Shown here: piece after piece, positions 22,925 to 30,943 of the stretch
Layout: every line of letters starts with the position of its first letter
How positions within the stretch are numbered: position 1 is the first letter of the stretch
NCBI GenBank assembly: GCA_949879765.1
Contig: CATLBQ010000010.1
Location: forward strand, 1-52,391
Direction: 5' to 3'
Source: an uncultured Bacilli bacterium
GTDB taxonomy: Bacteria > Bacillota_I > Bacilli_A > ML615J-28 > CAG-313
DNA length: 52,391 bases
Made by a program: the position numbers and the translations under genes
Notes under the pieces: generated by a model
Told to the model about the DNA's origin: nothing
Database searches by the model: none
What the model saw: only the letters and a program-made list of their open reading frames with translations

Positions 22925-25297
22925 ATGAATAAAATGAAGAAAATGCGTTTTGTATTCGCGACCTTTTTTGCATTGTGCTTTTGTTTTTTCTTTACAATGA
23001 GTACAACAGGATGCAAAAAAAAGACAGAATGCGAAAAAAATGGTCACCAATTTACCCAAGCCACATGCACTCTTCCTATGACTTGTACAGTATGTCAAAC
23101 TACAGTAGGACTACCTTTAGGTCATACATGGAAAGCTGCAGATTGTGAACATGCCAAAACATGTAGTGTGTGTCAAACCACAGAAGGAAGTCCTTATGGA
23201 CACATTTGGACCGAGCCAACCCATGAAGAACCTTCCACATGTACGATATGTTTAAAAACAAGAGGAGAAGTTTTACCCTATGCAGAATCAGTAGAAATCA
23301 GTTCTAAAGATTTTGAAATTTATATGGGAGAAACCATTCAGCTCAGTGCTCAAGTTTTACCACTCGATGCCCCTCAAGGTGTGACTTGGCAAATTAAAAC
23401 AACCGAAGCAGCAGATGCAACTATAGATGAAAATGGACTATTTACTGCCATCAATGCAGGAGTGGTGTATGTCAATTGCTATTCAAAAGATTTAAATTAT
23501 ATTTATAGTTCAATTAAAGTCACTATTCTTCATGAATTGATTGACTCAGAAACAAATGACGCTTTCTATATTATGACTGGCTGGGGTAGTAATGCTGCTA
23601 CCGATGTGGAAATCAATTACCACACCCATAATTTACGTACATCAGTCGAATATACATTAGCATCTGATGTAAATTTTGAACATTATTCTGTAGCTACTCC
23701 AACAGGATATTACTTTACAAATGGAATTGAAGAAGTATTTATTCCTTTTGAACCAAGAAATGTCATGCGTGTTTCCTTGACAGGACTTACTCCTGATACT
23801 GATTATATTTACCGCATTAATAAAGGTGATAACACCTACACTGAAACCTATCAATTTAAAACCGCTAAGAATGATGGATCAAAAATATCCTTTATGGGAT
23901 TCGCTGATGTACACTACTGGGCTAAATTGAATGAAAACACAGGAAAATACGAATCCCATGGATCTGAAGTAAGTGAACAAATATTGGCAAAAGCCCTTGA
24001 AATTAACCCTGAAATTGGGTTTATTGTCACCGCAGGAGATATGGTCGATCAAGGTGGATTTGCCCCTTGTTGGGATATATTCTTTGAACAATCCACAAGT
24101 TTAAAATACTTACCTCGAGCAGGTGTTTCAGGAAATCATGAATACTATTACAATAATACCGCCCAAACAGATTATAAATATCAAAAAGCCCATTATGCAG
24201 GAGCTTACAATGGACCATCTAGTCATATTGGCGATAGTTACTATTTTGTATATAATGGTTTATTATTCATTGTATATGATAATGAAAAAGCAGTAGATAA
24301 AAATATTCAATTGGCATGGCTTGAAGATACCCTTCAACATGTGGAAGCTGAATATACCATTGTAATGATGCATTCACCAGTTTATTATCCAGCAAGCGGG
24401 CCTAATGCAAAAGATAGAGATGAAGAAATGATGGCGATTTTTGAAAAATATTGTGTTGATCTCGTTATCGCAGGCCATTATCATGGTGATGACTATAGTG
24501 AAAACTATTATGAAGGAACAACTTCTACTGACCCAGGACTTGGTGTCAATTACATTACCATGTCTTTTGGTGGAGTAAAAAGTGCGAGTGAGTCTAATCG
24601 TCCATCAGGATATATCTATGAAATTGAAAATGGAAAATTTACGATTACTAGAATCAATGATTTGGGACAAATCATTAGTACGCGCACATTCGAAACCAAA
24701 AAGCATAAAGAAGTAATTGCTGAAAGCAAAGAAAATTTGATTGCCTCCGTAGAAGGAAACTACCAAGAAGAAAGCAAGTCTTATACTTTTACATTTTCAA
24801 ATCGTTTCTATGGTAATGTATACTCTGCACAATTGGTGGAAACAATTCATCACAATATAGATCAAACCATGTACTTCCCAACTGCTTCTTATACATCTAT
24901 GCAAGTTACAGGAATAAAACCATGTTATGACTATCACTTTGTTTTAACCTTAACATTTGTAGATGGCAGCACTGAAATCATTGAAAAGGATCTATCGCTT
25001 GCACCAGAAATCAATCTACAAGCAACTAGTGTATCCTCAAACAGTATTACATTTACTTTTGATCCTGCACCAAGTAAATATGATTTCATTATTGAATCTT
25101 ATACCATTTATATTAATGGTATAAAACAAACAACATTAAATTACCTAGGTAGTAATTACTCCCCTGTCACAACTTATCAATTGAATGGTATTCAACTTGA
25201 ACCTAATCAAGATTATGAAATTACTTTTGTTGCATCTAATGGTTACGAATTGATGTATAGTAAAACGATTATTGTCTCTTATACAGATTCCATATAA
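22925..25297 (+). CDS. Surface lipoprotein metallophosphoesterase with Cys/His repeats and Ig/Fn3-like domains
   Basis: A 790-residue lipoprotein. Lipobox TTGC with Cys 30. Residues 40-117 are three exact 26-residue units, each GH-x-W/F...TC-x-x-C-x-x-T...G; in unit three the first Cys is His. Then a BIG2-like Ig domain about 120-205 (VTWQIKTTEAADATIDENGLF), a purple-acid-phosphatase N-domain-like Fn3 about 215-320, and a calcineurin-type metallophosphoesterase about 325-590: FADVHYW, TAGDMVDQGG, SGNHEYY, MMHSPVYY, AGHYHGDDY, which supply the full metal-binding set. Two Fn3-like domains end the protein. AAAGGAG precedes the ATG. It is monocistronic with its own promoter and terminator. Substrate unknown; an extracellular phosphatase for phosphate gain is the simplest guess. 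Cys repeats may bind zinc. Confidence 0.9.
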   Translation: MNKMKKMRFVFATFFALCFCFFFTMSTTGCKKKTECEKNGHQFTQATCTLPMTCTVCQTTVGLPLGHTWKAADCEHAKTCSVCQTTEGSPYGHIWTEPTHEEPSTCTICLKTRGEVLPYAESVEISSKDFEIYMGETIQLSAQVLPLDAPQGVTWQIKTTEAADATIDENGLFTAINAGVVYVNCYSKDLNYIYSSIKVTILHELIDSETNDAFYIMTGWGSNAATDVEINYHTHNLRTSVEYTLASDVNFEHYSVATPTGYYFTNGIEEVFIPFEPRNVMRVSLTGLTPDTDYIYRINKGDNTYTETYQFKTAKNDGSKISFMGFADVHYWAKLNENTGKYESHGSEVSEQILAKALEINPEIGFIVTAGDMVDQGGFAPCWDIFFEQSTSLKYLPRAGVSGNHEYYYNNTAQTDYKYQKAHYAGAYNGPSSHIGDSYYFVYNGLLFIVYDNEKAVDKNIQLAWLEDTLQHVEAEYTIVMMHSPVYYPASGPNAKDRDEEMMAIFEKYCVDLVIAGHYHGDDYSENYYEGTTSTDPGLGVNYITMSFGGVKSASESNRPSGYIYEIENGKFTITRINDLGQIISTRTFETKKHKEVIAESKENLIASVEGNYQEESKSYTFTFSNRFYGNVYSAQLVETIHHNIDQTMYFPTASYTSMQVTGIKPCYDYHFVLTLTFVDGSTEIIEKDLSLAPEINLQATSVSSNSITFTFDPAPSKYDFIIESYTIYINGIKQTTLNYLGSNYSPVTTYQLNGIQLEPNQDYEITFVASNGYELMYSKTIIVSYTDSI

Positions 25298-25312
25298 CTT
25301 TGATTCAAAACA

Positions 25313-25342
25313 AAATGGAGTGAATTAATATTCACTCCATTT
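25313..25342. terminator. Perfect 13-bp hairpin terminator
   Basis: AAATGGAGTGAAT with its exact complement around a TAAT loop (25313-25325, 25330-25342). It ends the metallophosphoesterase transcript; on the minus strand it is followed by TTTTG TTTTG and could end the candidate small RNA. Confidence 0.75.
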
Positions 25343-25407
25343 ACATTTAATTGTCAACAATCTCAATGGTCTAAAAGTCTATGCTCTTTCACTATCCATG
25401 GAAGGAC
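25313..25407 (-). ncRNA. Candidate small RNA of about 95 nt
   Basis: A consensus promoter on the minus strand, TTGATA (25442-25437), 17-base spacer, TATAAT (25419-25414), would start a transcript near 25407 that reaches the perfect hairpin at 25342-25313. No convincing ORF lies between (only ATGGATAGTGAAAGAGCATAG, seven codons including stop). It matches no RNA family I know. The alternative is an incidental promoter in AT-rich DNA. Confidence 0.3.
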
Positions 25408-25413
25408 GGATTT

Positions 25414-25442
25414 ATTATATAAGATACTTCCTTATTTATCAA
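25414..25442 (-). promoter_or_regulatory. SigmaA-type promoter in the gap before rpsD
   Basis: TTGATA-17-TATAAT on the minus strand with no gene downstream until the terminator hairpin at 25342. Confidence 0.5.
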
Positions 25443-25564
25443 ATCCTTTTCATTTCATTCAATCATTTATAGAGAGGGGAAATAATTCAACAAAACAAAA
25501 ATAATCTACTCGAGTGAAATATTTCTTATATTGTTGACATCAAAATTGGATGTCCTCCTACTAT

Positions 25565-25602
25565 AGTATAACTGATTAAAAAGCAAAATGTGTCGAATTT
25601 TG
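25565..25602 (-). promoter_or_regulatory. Possible Spo0A-box promoter in the rpsD-downstream gap
   Basis: The plus strand has TGTCGAA (25591-25597), identical to the Spo0A box, within GTCGAATTTTG. On the minus strand it is followed after 21 bases by TATACT (25570-25565) and then AGGAGG and a 4-codon ORF (MSTI). The same 11-mer with a similar downstream spacing occurs before the RHS gene. Apart from these and the small-RNA signals, the 25343-25711 gap holds no gene I can support. Confidence 0.3.
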
Positions 25603-25711
25603 AAAAAATGCAAAAGTTTTTTAAAATAAATGTAAATTATAGCAATTTCTTGTTTAAACAAGGAGAAAATACTCTGATTTTGTTTCAAAATAAACGAGTC
25701 TTTTTTTATTG

Positions 25712-25746
25712 AAAAAGTGTTTAAGAAAACCTCTTAAACACTTTTT
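25712..25746 (-). terminator. Terminator of rpsD
   Basis: Perfect 14-base stem (25712-25725 with 25733-25746) with a 7-base loop and T-rich continuation on the minus strand, 31 bases after the rpsD stop. Confidence 0.8.
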
Positions 25747-25776
25747 ATTTCTAGGAATAAACGATAATCCAATTGA

Positions 25777-26376
25777 TTATCTATTATAGAATTCAACGAT
25801 TAGATTTTCATGAATTTCAGGTAAGATTTCACCACGTTCTGGAAGACGAACATATGTACCTACACCTTTAGTATCATCAAAACTAACAAATCCTAAACGA
25901 GTTACTGTATTTTCTAATGCTTCTTTTACAATAGTTAAATTTTTAGAAGCCTCTTTCATTTCAATTGTTTGTCCTGGTTTTACTGTATAAGAAGGAATAT
26001 CTACTTTCTTTCCATCAACCAATACATGTCCATGATTCACAAGTTGTCTTGCTTGACGACGTGTAGTAGCAAATCCCAAACGATAAACAAGGTTATCTAA
26101 TCTTGATTCTAATAAGAATAAGAAGTTTTCACCATGTTTTCCTTCCATCTTTTCAGCTTTGTTAAATAAATTTCTGAATTGTTTTTCACTCATACCATAA
26201 GTAAAACGTACTTTTTGTTTTTCTTGTAATTGAAGACCATATTCAGAAAGTTTAGTTCTTCTTTGTCCATGTTGTCCTGGAGCATAATTTCTCTTTTGTA
26301 ATTCTTTACCATTTTCTAAAATAGAAAATTTCAATCTTCTAGATTGTTTCCAACTTGGGCCTGTATAACGTGCCAT
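25777..26376 (-). CDS. rpsD: 30S ribosomal protein S4
   Basis: A 199-residue S4. N-terminal [26 protein letters not shown] and [30 protein letters not shown] are the family signature; the S4 RNA-binding domain (about 90-155) has [38 protein letters not shown]. It ends IVEFYNR. The N-terminus lacks the Cys4 zinc-finger, that is, it is the zinc-free form found in many Firmicutes. GGAG lies before the ATG. The gene stands alone behind its own promoter and a 170-base leader, the arrangement in which Firmicutes S4 represses its own translation or transcription. Confidence 0.98.
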   Translation of the reverse strand: MARYTGPSWKQSRRLKFSILENGKELQKRNYAPGQHGQRRTKLSEYGLQLQEKQKVRFTYGMSEKQFRNLFNKAEKMEGKHGENFLFLLESRLDNLVYRLGFATTRRQARQLVNHGHVLVDGKKVDIPSYTVKPGQTIEMKEASKNLTIVKEALENTVTRLGFVSFDDTKGVGTYVRLPERGEILPEIHENLIVEFYNR

Positions 26377-26548
26377 TTTTTTCTCCTTTTAAAGTCTTTT
26401 GACTATGATTTTATGGTGGATAAAAATTCAACTCCAATTTCTAGTTAGACTGTCCAATTACGTTCACCTAAGCAGCGAGATTACTTGTATCCATATACCG
26501 TGATAATCTAAACATAAAAACCAAATGAATGCTGCATTTATCGCACTT
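26377..26548 (-). ncRNA. rpsD leader RNA, S4-type autoregulatory element
   Basis: An about 170-base untranslated leader between a consensus promoter and rpsD. It can form a stem GATTA/TAATC enclosing GTAT/ATAC (around 26464-26500) and contains conserved-looking unpaired stretches such as CTTAGGTGAACGTAATTGG. Firmicutes rpsD mRNAs carry an S4-binding leader; position and architecture match, but I judged no covariance model. Confidence 0.6.
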
Positions 26549-26553
26549 TATAT

Positions 26554-26582
26554 ATTATACACTTTTTTTCTCTTTTTGTCAA
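26554..26582 (-). promoter_or_regulatory. Perfect-consensus promoter of rpsD
   Basis: TTGACA (26582-26577), 17-base spacer, TATAAT (26559-26554) on the minus strand: both hexamers are exact consensus, as expected for a ribosomal protein gene. Confidence 0.85.
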
Positions 26583-26600
26583 TTAGAATGTCTCTTTCCC

Positions 26601-27272
26601 TTAGGCATAAGGATAGGTATAACTTGCTATTTCCGATTCTCCATAATTTTGCGTTTCTTGGGCTTTAATTTCAAATATATATGTAATTTCTGGGTTATAC
26701 AGAATATCTGTTAAATTGCATTCTTGTCTTTTTTCATCAATGACCCTTTTAGCAATAGAAATGGTCTTAATAACTTCGTTTGTTTCTTTATTTTTAATAG
26801 TTATGCGATAGCCATTTTGTGCCAAAGGATTATGCGGCCATTCTAAGTAGAAATGTTGATTGTCACCAATGACACTAATTACGACATCTTGTGGTGCCGC
26901 AAGTGGTCTTTTTTTATTGAACTGACAATTGATAACATAGTATCCAGCTATTAGAATGATTAGTATGCCCACCGCAATGATTTCCTTGATTTTAAAAGAT
27001 ATATTGGGTGCTTTAGATAATTCTTGAATATGTTGCTCAATGTAATCTGTCATATTAGGTATAGCTATATTAGCATCAATATTTTTCTCATCATATGAAG
27101 TAAGTTCTTCTAATACGGCTTTAATTTTGACTTCTGTATCTATTGATTTTACTCCATATCCTCTAGCCTTTTTCATATAATTATTGGCAATACGTTGATA
27201 AGAGTCACTTAAATAGGTCATCGTTTGATTGTTTTCTTTGATGAGTTGTTTATAACGTGTTTTTGTATCCAT
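26601..27272 (-). CDS. Membrane protein with C-terminal Fn3-like domain, unknown function
   Basis: A 223-residue protein. The first 90 residues are helical and charged (YKQLIKENNQTMTYLSDSYQRI, then KIKAVLEELTSYDEK), a single membrane helix lies at about 96-113 (IKEIIAVGILIILIAGYYVI), and the rest (about 125-220) looks like an Fn3-type beta sandwich: APQDVVISVIGDNQHFYLEW, GYRITIKNKETNEVIKTI, ITYIFEIKAQETQNYG. The topology suggests cytosolic N-terminus and external Fn3 domain. The ATG is preceded by GAGGAT. It follows the GH18 gene by 7 bases, so the two are co-transcribed and may act together at the envelope. Family not recognised. Confidence 0.7.
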   Translation of the reverse strand: MDTKTRYKQLIKENNQTMTYLSDSYQRIANNYMKKARGYGVKSIDTEVKIKAVLEELTSYDEKNIDANIAIPNMTDYIEQHIQELSKAPNISFKIKEIIAVGILIILIAGYYVINCQFNKKRPLAAPQDVVISVIGDNQHFYLEWPHNPLAQNGYRITIKNKETNEVIKTISIAKRVIDEKRQECNLTDILYNPEITYIFEIKAQETQNYGESEIASYTYPYA

Positions 27273-27279
27273 ACTATCC

Positions 27280-28335
27280 TCACTTCTTTTCTTTTAATAC
27301 TGTATATATCGTTTCAAATAATTCATAATCATCATCCCCGCCTAAATCCCAAAACATCATGCCCAATTGATTCTTTTTGGCATAAAGAGCTTTTTCTTTT
27401 ACAGAAATCACATCATCATAGGTAATGAAAATATTCGTTTTGGGATGGTACAAATAACTAGCACAAGCTGCCACATCAAAAAAATGTTCATACCCTTTTT
27501 CTTTTGTATAATGCGATTGAATATAGTCATAGTGTGCAACCCCATTTTCATATTGTGCAGGTATATACTTGGCTTTTTTACCCAAAATAACATTATCTTC
27601 TGGGGGTGTTTCTAATTGATATACTTTTCCATAAAAGGCTGCGCTAATAATTATTTTTTCTTGTTTTACCTCAAGACGAATCAACTTTTGATATGCCTCA
27701 TCAATAGAGTAATTTCGTTTGATTTTAGGGTTAGGATATAAAGGACAAAGATGAGATGTACTATCATCTATATTTGCATCATAACTCATTACATTATAAT
27801 AATCAATATATGAATTTAAAAAGGTATAATCAAATCGATAATCCCCAAATGGTATTCCTGGTATAGCAATAGTCAGTAAACCATTTTCTAATACCTCATC
27901 CATTTTTTGTCTTAACTCTTGAACAAAACAATTCAAGTTATTTTTATCTTCTTCTATTGTCTTTTCTTGATTGCCAGGAACTTCCCAATCAATATCAATA
28001 CCTTGTAAGTTTTGTTGTTGAATGTAATCTACCAAACGATGAATTAAGGTTTTTCTCGTTTCTTCTTGACTACATGCTTCACTTAGTCCCTTGGCACAAT
28101 TAATACTGATCAATACTTTTACACCATAGTGTGTTAATGCTTTTATTTGAGGTAAATACTGATGAAAAGTATCTGGAATCATTACAGTGCCATCAGGATT
28201 CACTCGGACAAATGAATAATAAACGATATCTACTGCACTCACAAATCGTTGATCTAGTAATTGTTGATTCAAATTGGAAAAATGGTTGCAATAGATATAA
28301 GCACAAAGGGGTTGTTGTAATTTGTTTTTCATCAT
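27280..28335 (-). CDS. Glycoside hydrolase family 18 protein
   Basis: A 351-residue TIM-barrel of family GH18. The catalytic motif DxDxE is intact in LQGIDIDWEVPG (about residues 121-132, Glu as acid). Other landmarks: VKVLISINCAKG (the SxGG-like strand), YYNVMSYDANIDDS, IIISAAFYGKVYQL and the closing LGMMFWDLGGDDDYEL with the substrate Trp. There is no signal peptide, LysM or carbohydrate-binding module, unlike secreted chitinases; a cytosolic, spore-associated or non-classically exported enzyme acting on N-acetylglucosamine polymers is possible. Two adjacent ATGs start it; AAAGGGA lies upstream. It is upstream of and co-transcribed with the Fn3-like membrane protein. Confidence 0.88.
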   Translation of the reverse strand: MMKNKLQQPLCAYIYCNHFSNLNQQLLDQRFVSAVDIVYYSFVRVNPDGTVMIPDTFHQYLPQIKALTHYGVKVLISINCAKGLSEACSQEETRKTLIHRLVDYIQQQNLQGIDIDWEVPGNQEKTIEEDKNNLNCFVQELRQKMDEVLENGLLTIAIPGIPFGDYRFDYTFLNSYIDYYNVMSYDANIDDSTSHLCPLYPNPKIKRNYSIDEAYQKLIRLEVKQEKIIISAAFYGKVYQLETPPEDNVILGKKAKYIPAQYENGVAHYDYIQSHYTKEKGYEHFFDVAACASYLYHPKTNIFITYDDVISVKEKALYAKKNQLGMMFWDLGGDDDYELFETIYTVLKEKK

Positions 28336-28439
28336 TTTCTTGTTCCCTTTTTTTCTATTTTACTATAGTATTGTTTCTTTTTTAATTGTATTATACCCTA
28401 GTTTGCTTTTTCAAAAAAGAAAAGTGCATTGAATCAACA

Positions 28440-28488
28440 AAAAAGTCTTTTGTACTTTCCCTCATGGGCGAGTCACAAAAGACTTTTT
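28440..28488 (-). terminator. Terminator after tpiA
   Basis: Perfect 14-base stem (28440-28453 with 28475-28488) with a T-run on the minus strand, directly after the tpiA stop codon. Confidence 0.8.
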
Positions 28489-28491
28489 GAT

Positions 28492-29253
28492 TTATTGTAG
28501 TTTTTCTGCAACACTCGCAAAATAAACAAAATCATCTGGATTCAAACTTGCTCCACCAATTAATGCGCCATCAATATTTGGCTTTTTCATTAACTCTTCA
28601 ATATTTGAAGTCTTAACACTTCCTCCATATTGAATACGAATAGCATCAGCAGTTTCAGTATCATATAAAGAAGCAACGACACTACGAATAAATCCACAAG
28701 TTGCATCAGCAACATCAGATGTAGCCGTTTTTCCAGTACCAATAGCCCAAATAGGCTCATAGGCAATCACAAGTTCTTGAACTTGTTCTTTAGATAGACC
28801 TTTTAAATCTTGCACAAGTTGCTCTTGAATTACACTTTCGGTTTTTCCAGTTTCTCTTTCTTCTAAGTGTTCACCTACACAAAGAATAGGTGTTAAATCA
28901 TGTTGAAATGCTGCATGTAATTTTTTATTTACAGATGCATCTGTTTCATTAAACATAGCACGTCTTTCTGAATGTCCAATAATAACATAACGAACACCTA
29001 GGCTAGTTAACATTTGAGGTGCAACTTCACCAGTAAATGCACCTTGTTCTTCAAAATGCATATTTTGTGCACCGATTTTTAGATTTTCACCTTGACGTTT
29101 AACCAAACATCTTAGGACTACAAATGGTGCGCAAATCACTGTATCTACAATATCACAAGATGGCATCTTTTCATTTACAGCATAGATAAAGCCAAGTGCT
29201 TCATCACGTGTTTTAAACATTTTCCAGTTTCCAGCAATAATAGGTTTTCTCAT
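28492..29253 (-). CDS. tpiA: Triosephosphate isomerase
   Basis: A 253-residue glycolytic TIM-barrel enzyme interconverting dihydroxyacetone phosphate and glyceraldehyde 3-phosphate. Active-site residues: Asn/Lys in AGNWKM (near residue 10), His in GHSERR, catalytic Glu in VIAYEPIWAIGTGKTA and the phosphate loop in IQYGGSVK and DGALIGGASL. I start at MRKPIIAGNWKM (ATG 29253) because AAGGTGA lies 8 bases upstream; a longer GTG-started form overlaps pgk and adds non-family residues. It follows pgk by 13 bases and is the last gene of that operon. Confidence 0.97.
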   Translation of the reverse strand: MRKPIIAGNWKMFKTRDEALGFIYAVNEKMPSCDIVDTVICAPFVVLRCLVKRQGENLKIGAQNMHFEEQGAFTGEVAPQMLTSLGVRYVIIGHSERRAMFNETDASVNKKLHAAFQHDLTPILCVGEHLEERETGKTESVIQEQLVQDLKGLSKEQVQELVIAYEPIWAIGTGKTATSDVADATCGFIRSVVASLYDTETADAIRIQYGGSVKTSNIEELMKKPNIDGALIGGASLNPDDFVYFASVAEKLQ

Positions 29254-29266
29254 AAATCGACTCACC

Positions 29267-30499
29267 TTATTTGGCATCACTTAAGCAAGTTACACCTGGT
29301 AAAGCTTTACCTTCAAGATATTCTAAACTTGCTCCACCACCAGTAGAAATATGTGTAAATTTAGATTCATAACCCATTGAAATAGCTGCAGCAGCAGAAT
29401 CACCACCACCAATGATGGTAATTGCACCTTCAAGATTAGCTAATGTTTCACAAATGGCTTTTGTACCAACCGCAAATTTTTCTACTTCAAATACACCTGC
29501 AGGTCCATTCCATACAACAGTTTTTGCACCTTGTAATTCGTTTGTGAACGTTTCAATTGTTTTTGGTCCACAGTCTAAACCTTGAGCATCAGCATCAATA
29601 TTGTTTACAGAAACTACTGTTGTTGGTGCTTTTGCAATTGCACCAAAGAAATCAGCTGCTGCATCTTCAGCAGATACTTTTACTGTAACAACATCAACAG
29701 GTAAAACAATTTTTCCGTTTGCTTTTTCTAATAAACCCTTAGCATAATCTACAAAATCAGGTTCACATTTTGACATACCTACTTCTAAACCTTGGGCTTT
29801 AAAGAATGTATAAGCCATTGCACCACAAATCATAACTTTATCTGCTTTGTTCAATAAATTCTCAATTACAGAAATTTTATCACTTACTTTTGCACCACCT
29901 AAAATGGCTACAAATGGTCTTGCTGGATTATCTACTGCGCCACCAATAAATTGAATTTCTTTTTCCAATAAGAATCCCGCTGCAGAATCATTTGGGAAAT
30001 GACTTGCAATCCCTTGATTAGAAGCATGTGCACGATGTGCTGTACCGAAAGCATCATTAACAAATACATCACCAAGACTTGCCCAATATGCGCCAAGTTC
30101 AGGATCATTTTTTGATTCTTTCTTTCCATCTAAATCTTCATAACGTGTATTTTCAAACATCAATACATCGCCATCTTTCAATGCATTTACTGCGTTTTCT
30201 AATGCTTCTCCACGTGTGGTAGGTACAAATGTTACTGGTTTTTGAAGTAATGCTTCTAGTCTTGCCGCAACAGGTGCTAAACTATTCTTTGCTAAATCAT
30301 CGGCTGATTTAATACGACCAAGATGAGAGAATAAAATTACTTTTCCACCTTGTTCTATAGCATATTGAATAGTAGGTAATGCTTGAACGATACGATTATC
30401 GTCTGTGATTACACCACCTTTCATTGGAACATTGAAATCAACACGTATTAATACTTTTTTCCCTTTTAAGTTCAAATCTCTAATACTTTTCTTTGTCAT
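29267..30499 (-). CDS. pgk: Phosphoglycerate kinase
   Basis: A 410-residue glycolytic kinase transferring phosphate from 1,3-bisphosphoglycerate to ADP. N-domain: [43 protein letters not shown]-domain: [29 protein letters not shown] and the nucleotide-binding [10 protein letters not shown], ending [14 protein letters not shown]. Length is slightly above the usual 395-400. It lies between the ComK homologue and tpiA; the other lower-glycolysis genes (gap, gpm, eno) are not in the window. No promoter is obvious in the 15-base gap, so transcription may come from upstream of msmK or comK. Confidence 0.98.
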   Translation of the reverse strand: MTKKSIRDLNLKGKKVLIRVDFNVPMKGGVITDDNRIVQALPTIQYAIEQGGKVILFSHLGRIKSADDLAKNSLAPVAARLEALLQKPVTFVPTTRGEALENAVNALKDGDVLMFENTRYEDLDGKKESKNDPELGAYWASLGDVFVNDAFGTAHRAHASNQGIASHFPNDSAAGFLLEKEIQFIGGAVDNPARPFVAILGGAKVSDKISVIENLLNKADKVMICGAMAYTFFKAQGLEVGMSKCEPDFVDYAKGLLEKANGKIVLPVDVVTVKVSAEDAAADFFGAIAKAPTTVVSVNNIDADAQGLDCGPKTIETFTNELQGAKTVVWNGPAGVFEVEKFAVGTKAICETLANLEGAITIIGGGDSAAAAISMGYESKFTHISTGGGASLEYLEGKALPGVTCLSDAK

Positions 30500-30514
30500 T
30501 TTCGTTTTCCTTTC

Positions 30515-30931
30515 TCACTTATGATTTGATTTTTTAATTTGAAAACTTTTTTGAATATACTTTTTGATTAAATGATAGGGTTTATGTACCACAAGAACAC
30601 TGTCATCGCAAAATATAATCTTTGTGTTTTGCTTATCCTTCATCATATCAATAATATTGCAACTATTGATATATATATTATCAATCTCTTTCTTATTGGT
30701 TGTTTGGATTAAAATTAATTCTTCTGATAGATAGATTGGTATTTGTTTTTTGATATGATATATTTTTTGAATCGCTTTGATTCTACCTTCTAATGTTGTT
30801 AAATCTTGCAAACAATACATCTCTAGTACGCGTTCTAAGGTGTGGTTCAAGATGGTTTGAGAGCCATTTTTACAATATATTTCTGTCGAACGATTCTGCT
30901 TTTTCAAATACAAAATATCCCGATCTATCAT
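30515..30931 (-). CDS. ComK-family protein, competence-type regulator
   Basis: A 138-residue protein matching the ComK family: IPIYLSEELILIQTTNKKEIDNIYINSCNI carries the typical P-I-Y-L-S-x-x-x-x-x-x-P/T pattern, followed by IIFCDDSVLVVHKPYHLIKKYIQKSF, the conserved strand-helix end. Bacillus ComK is about 190 residues and is the master activator of DNA uptake genes, binding AT-rich minor grooves. This one is shorter at the C-terminus. Only a weak ribosome-binding site is visible before the ATG. It is wedged between the MsmK-type ATPase gene (12 bases) and pgk (15 bases), an unusual home for a regulator; an exact TGTCGAA lies inside it at 30884-30890, which may be chance. Whether competence exists cannot be told here. 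Confidence 0.72.
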   Translation of the reverse strand: MIDRDILYLKKQNRSTEIYCKNGSQTILNHTLERVLEMYCLQDLTTLEGRIKAIQKIYHIKKQIPIYLSEELILIQTTNKKEIDNIYINSCNIIDMMKDKQNTKIIFCDDSVLVVHKPYHLIKKYIQKSFQIKKSNHK

Positions 30932-30943
30932 ATATCAAATGGA

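Noticed and set aside
23042-23275. CRISPR or DNA tandem repeat
   Set aside because: The repeat is at protein level only; the 78-base units differ in DNA and encode a Cys/His motif.
25506-25688. 60-codon minus-strand frame in the gap after rpsD
   Set aside because: AT-rich, Ile/Phe/Lys-dominated, no ribosome-binding site, and it spans a promoter-like region.
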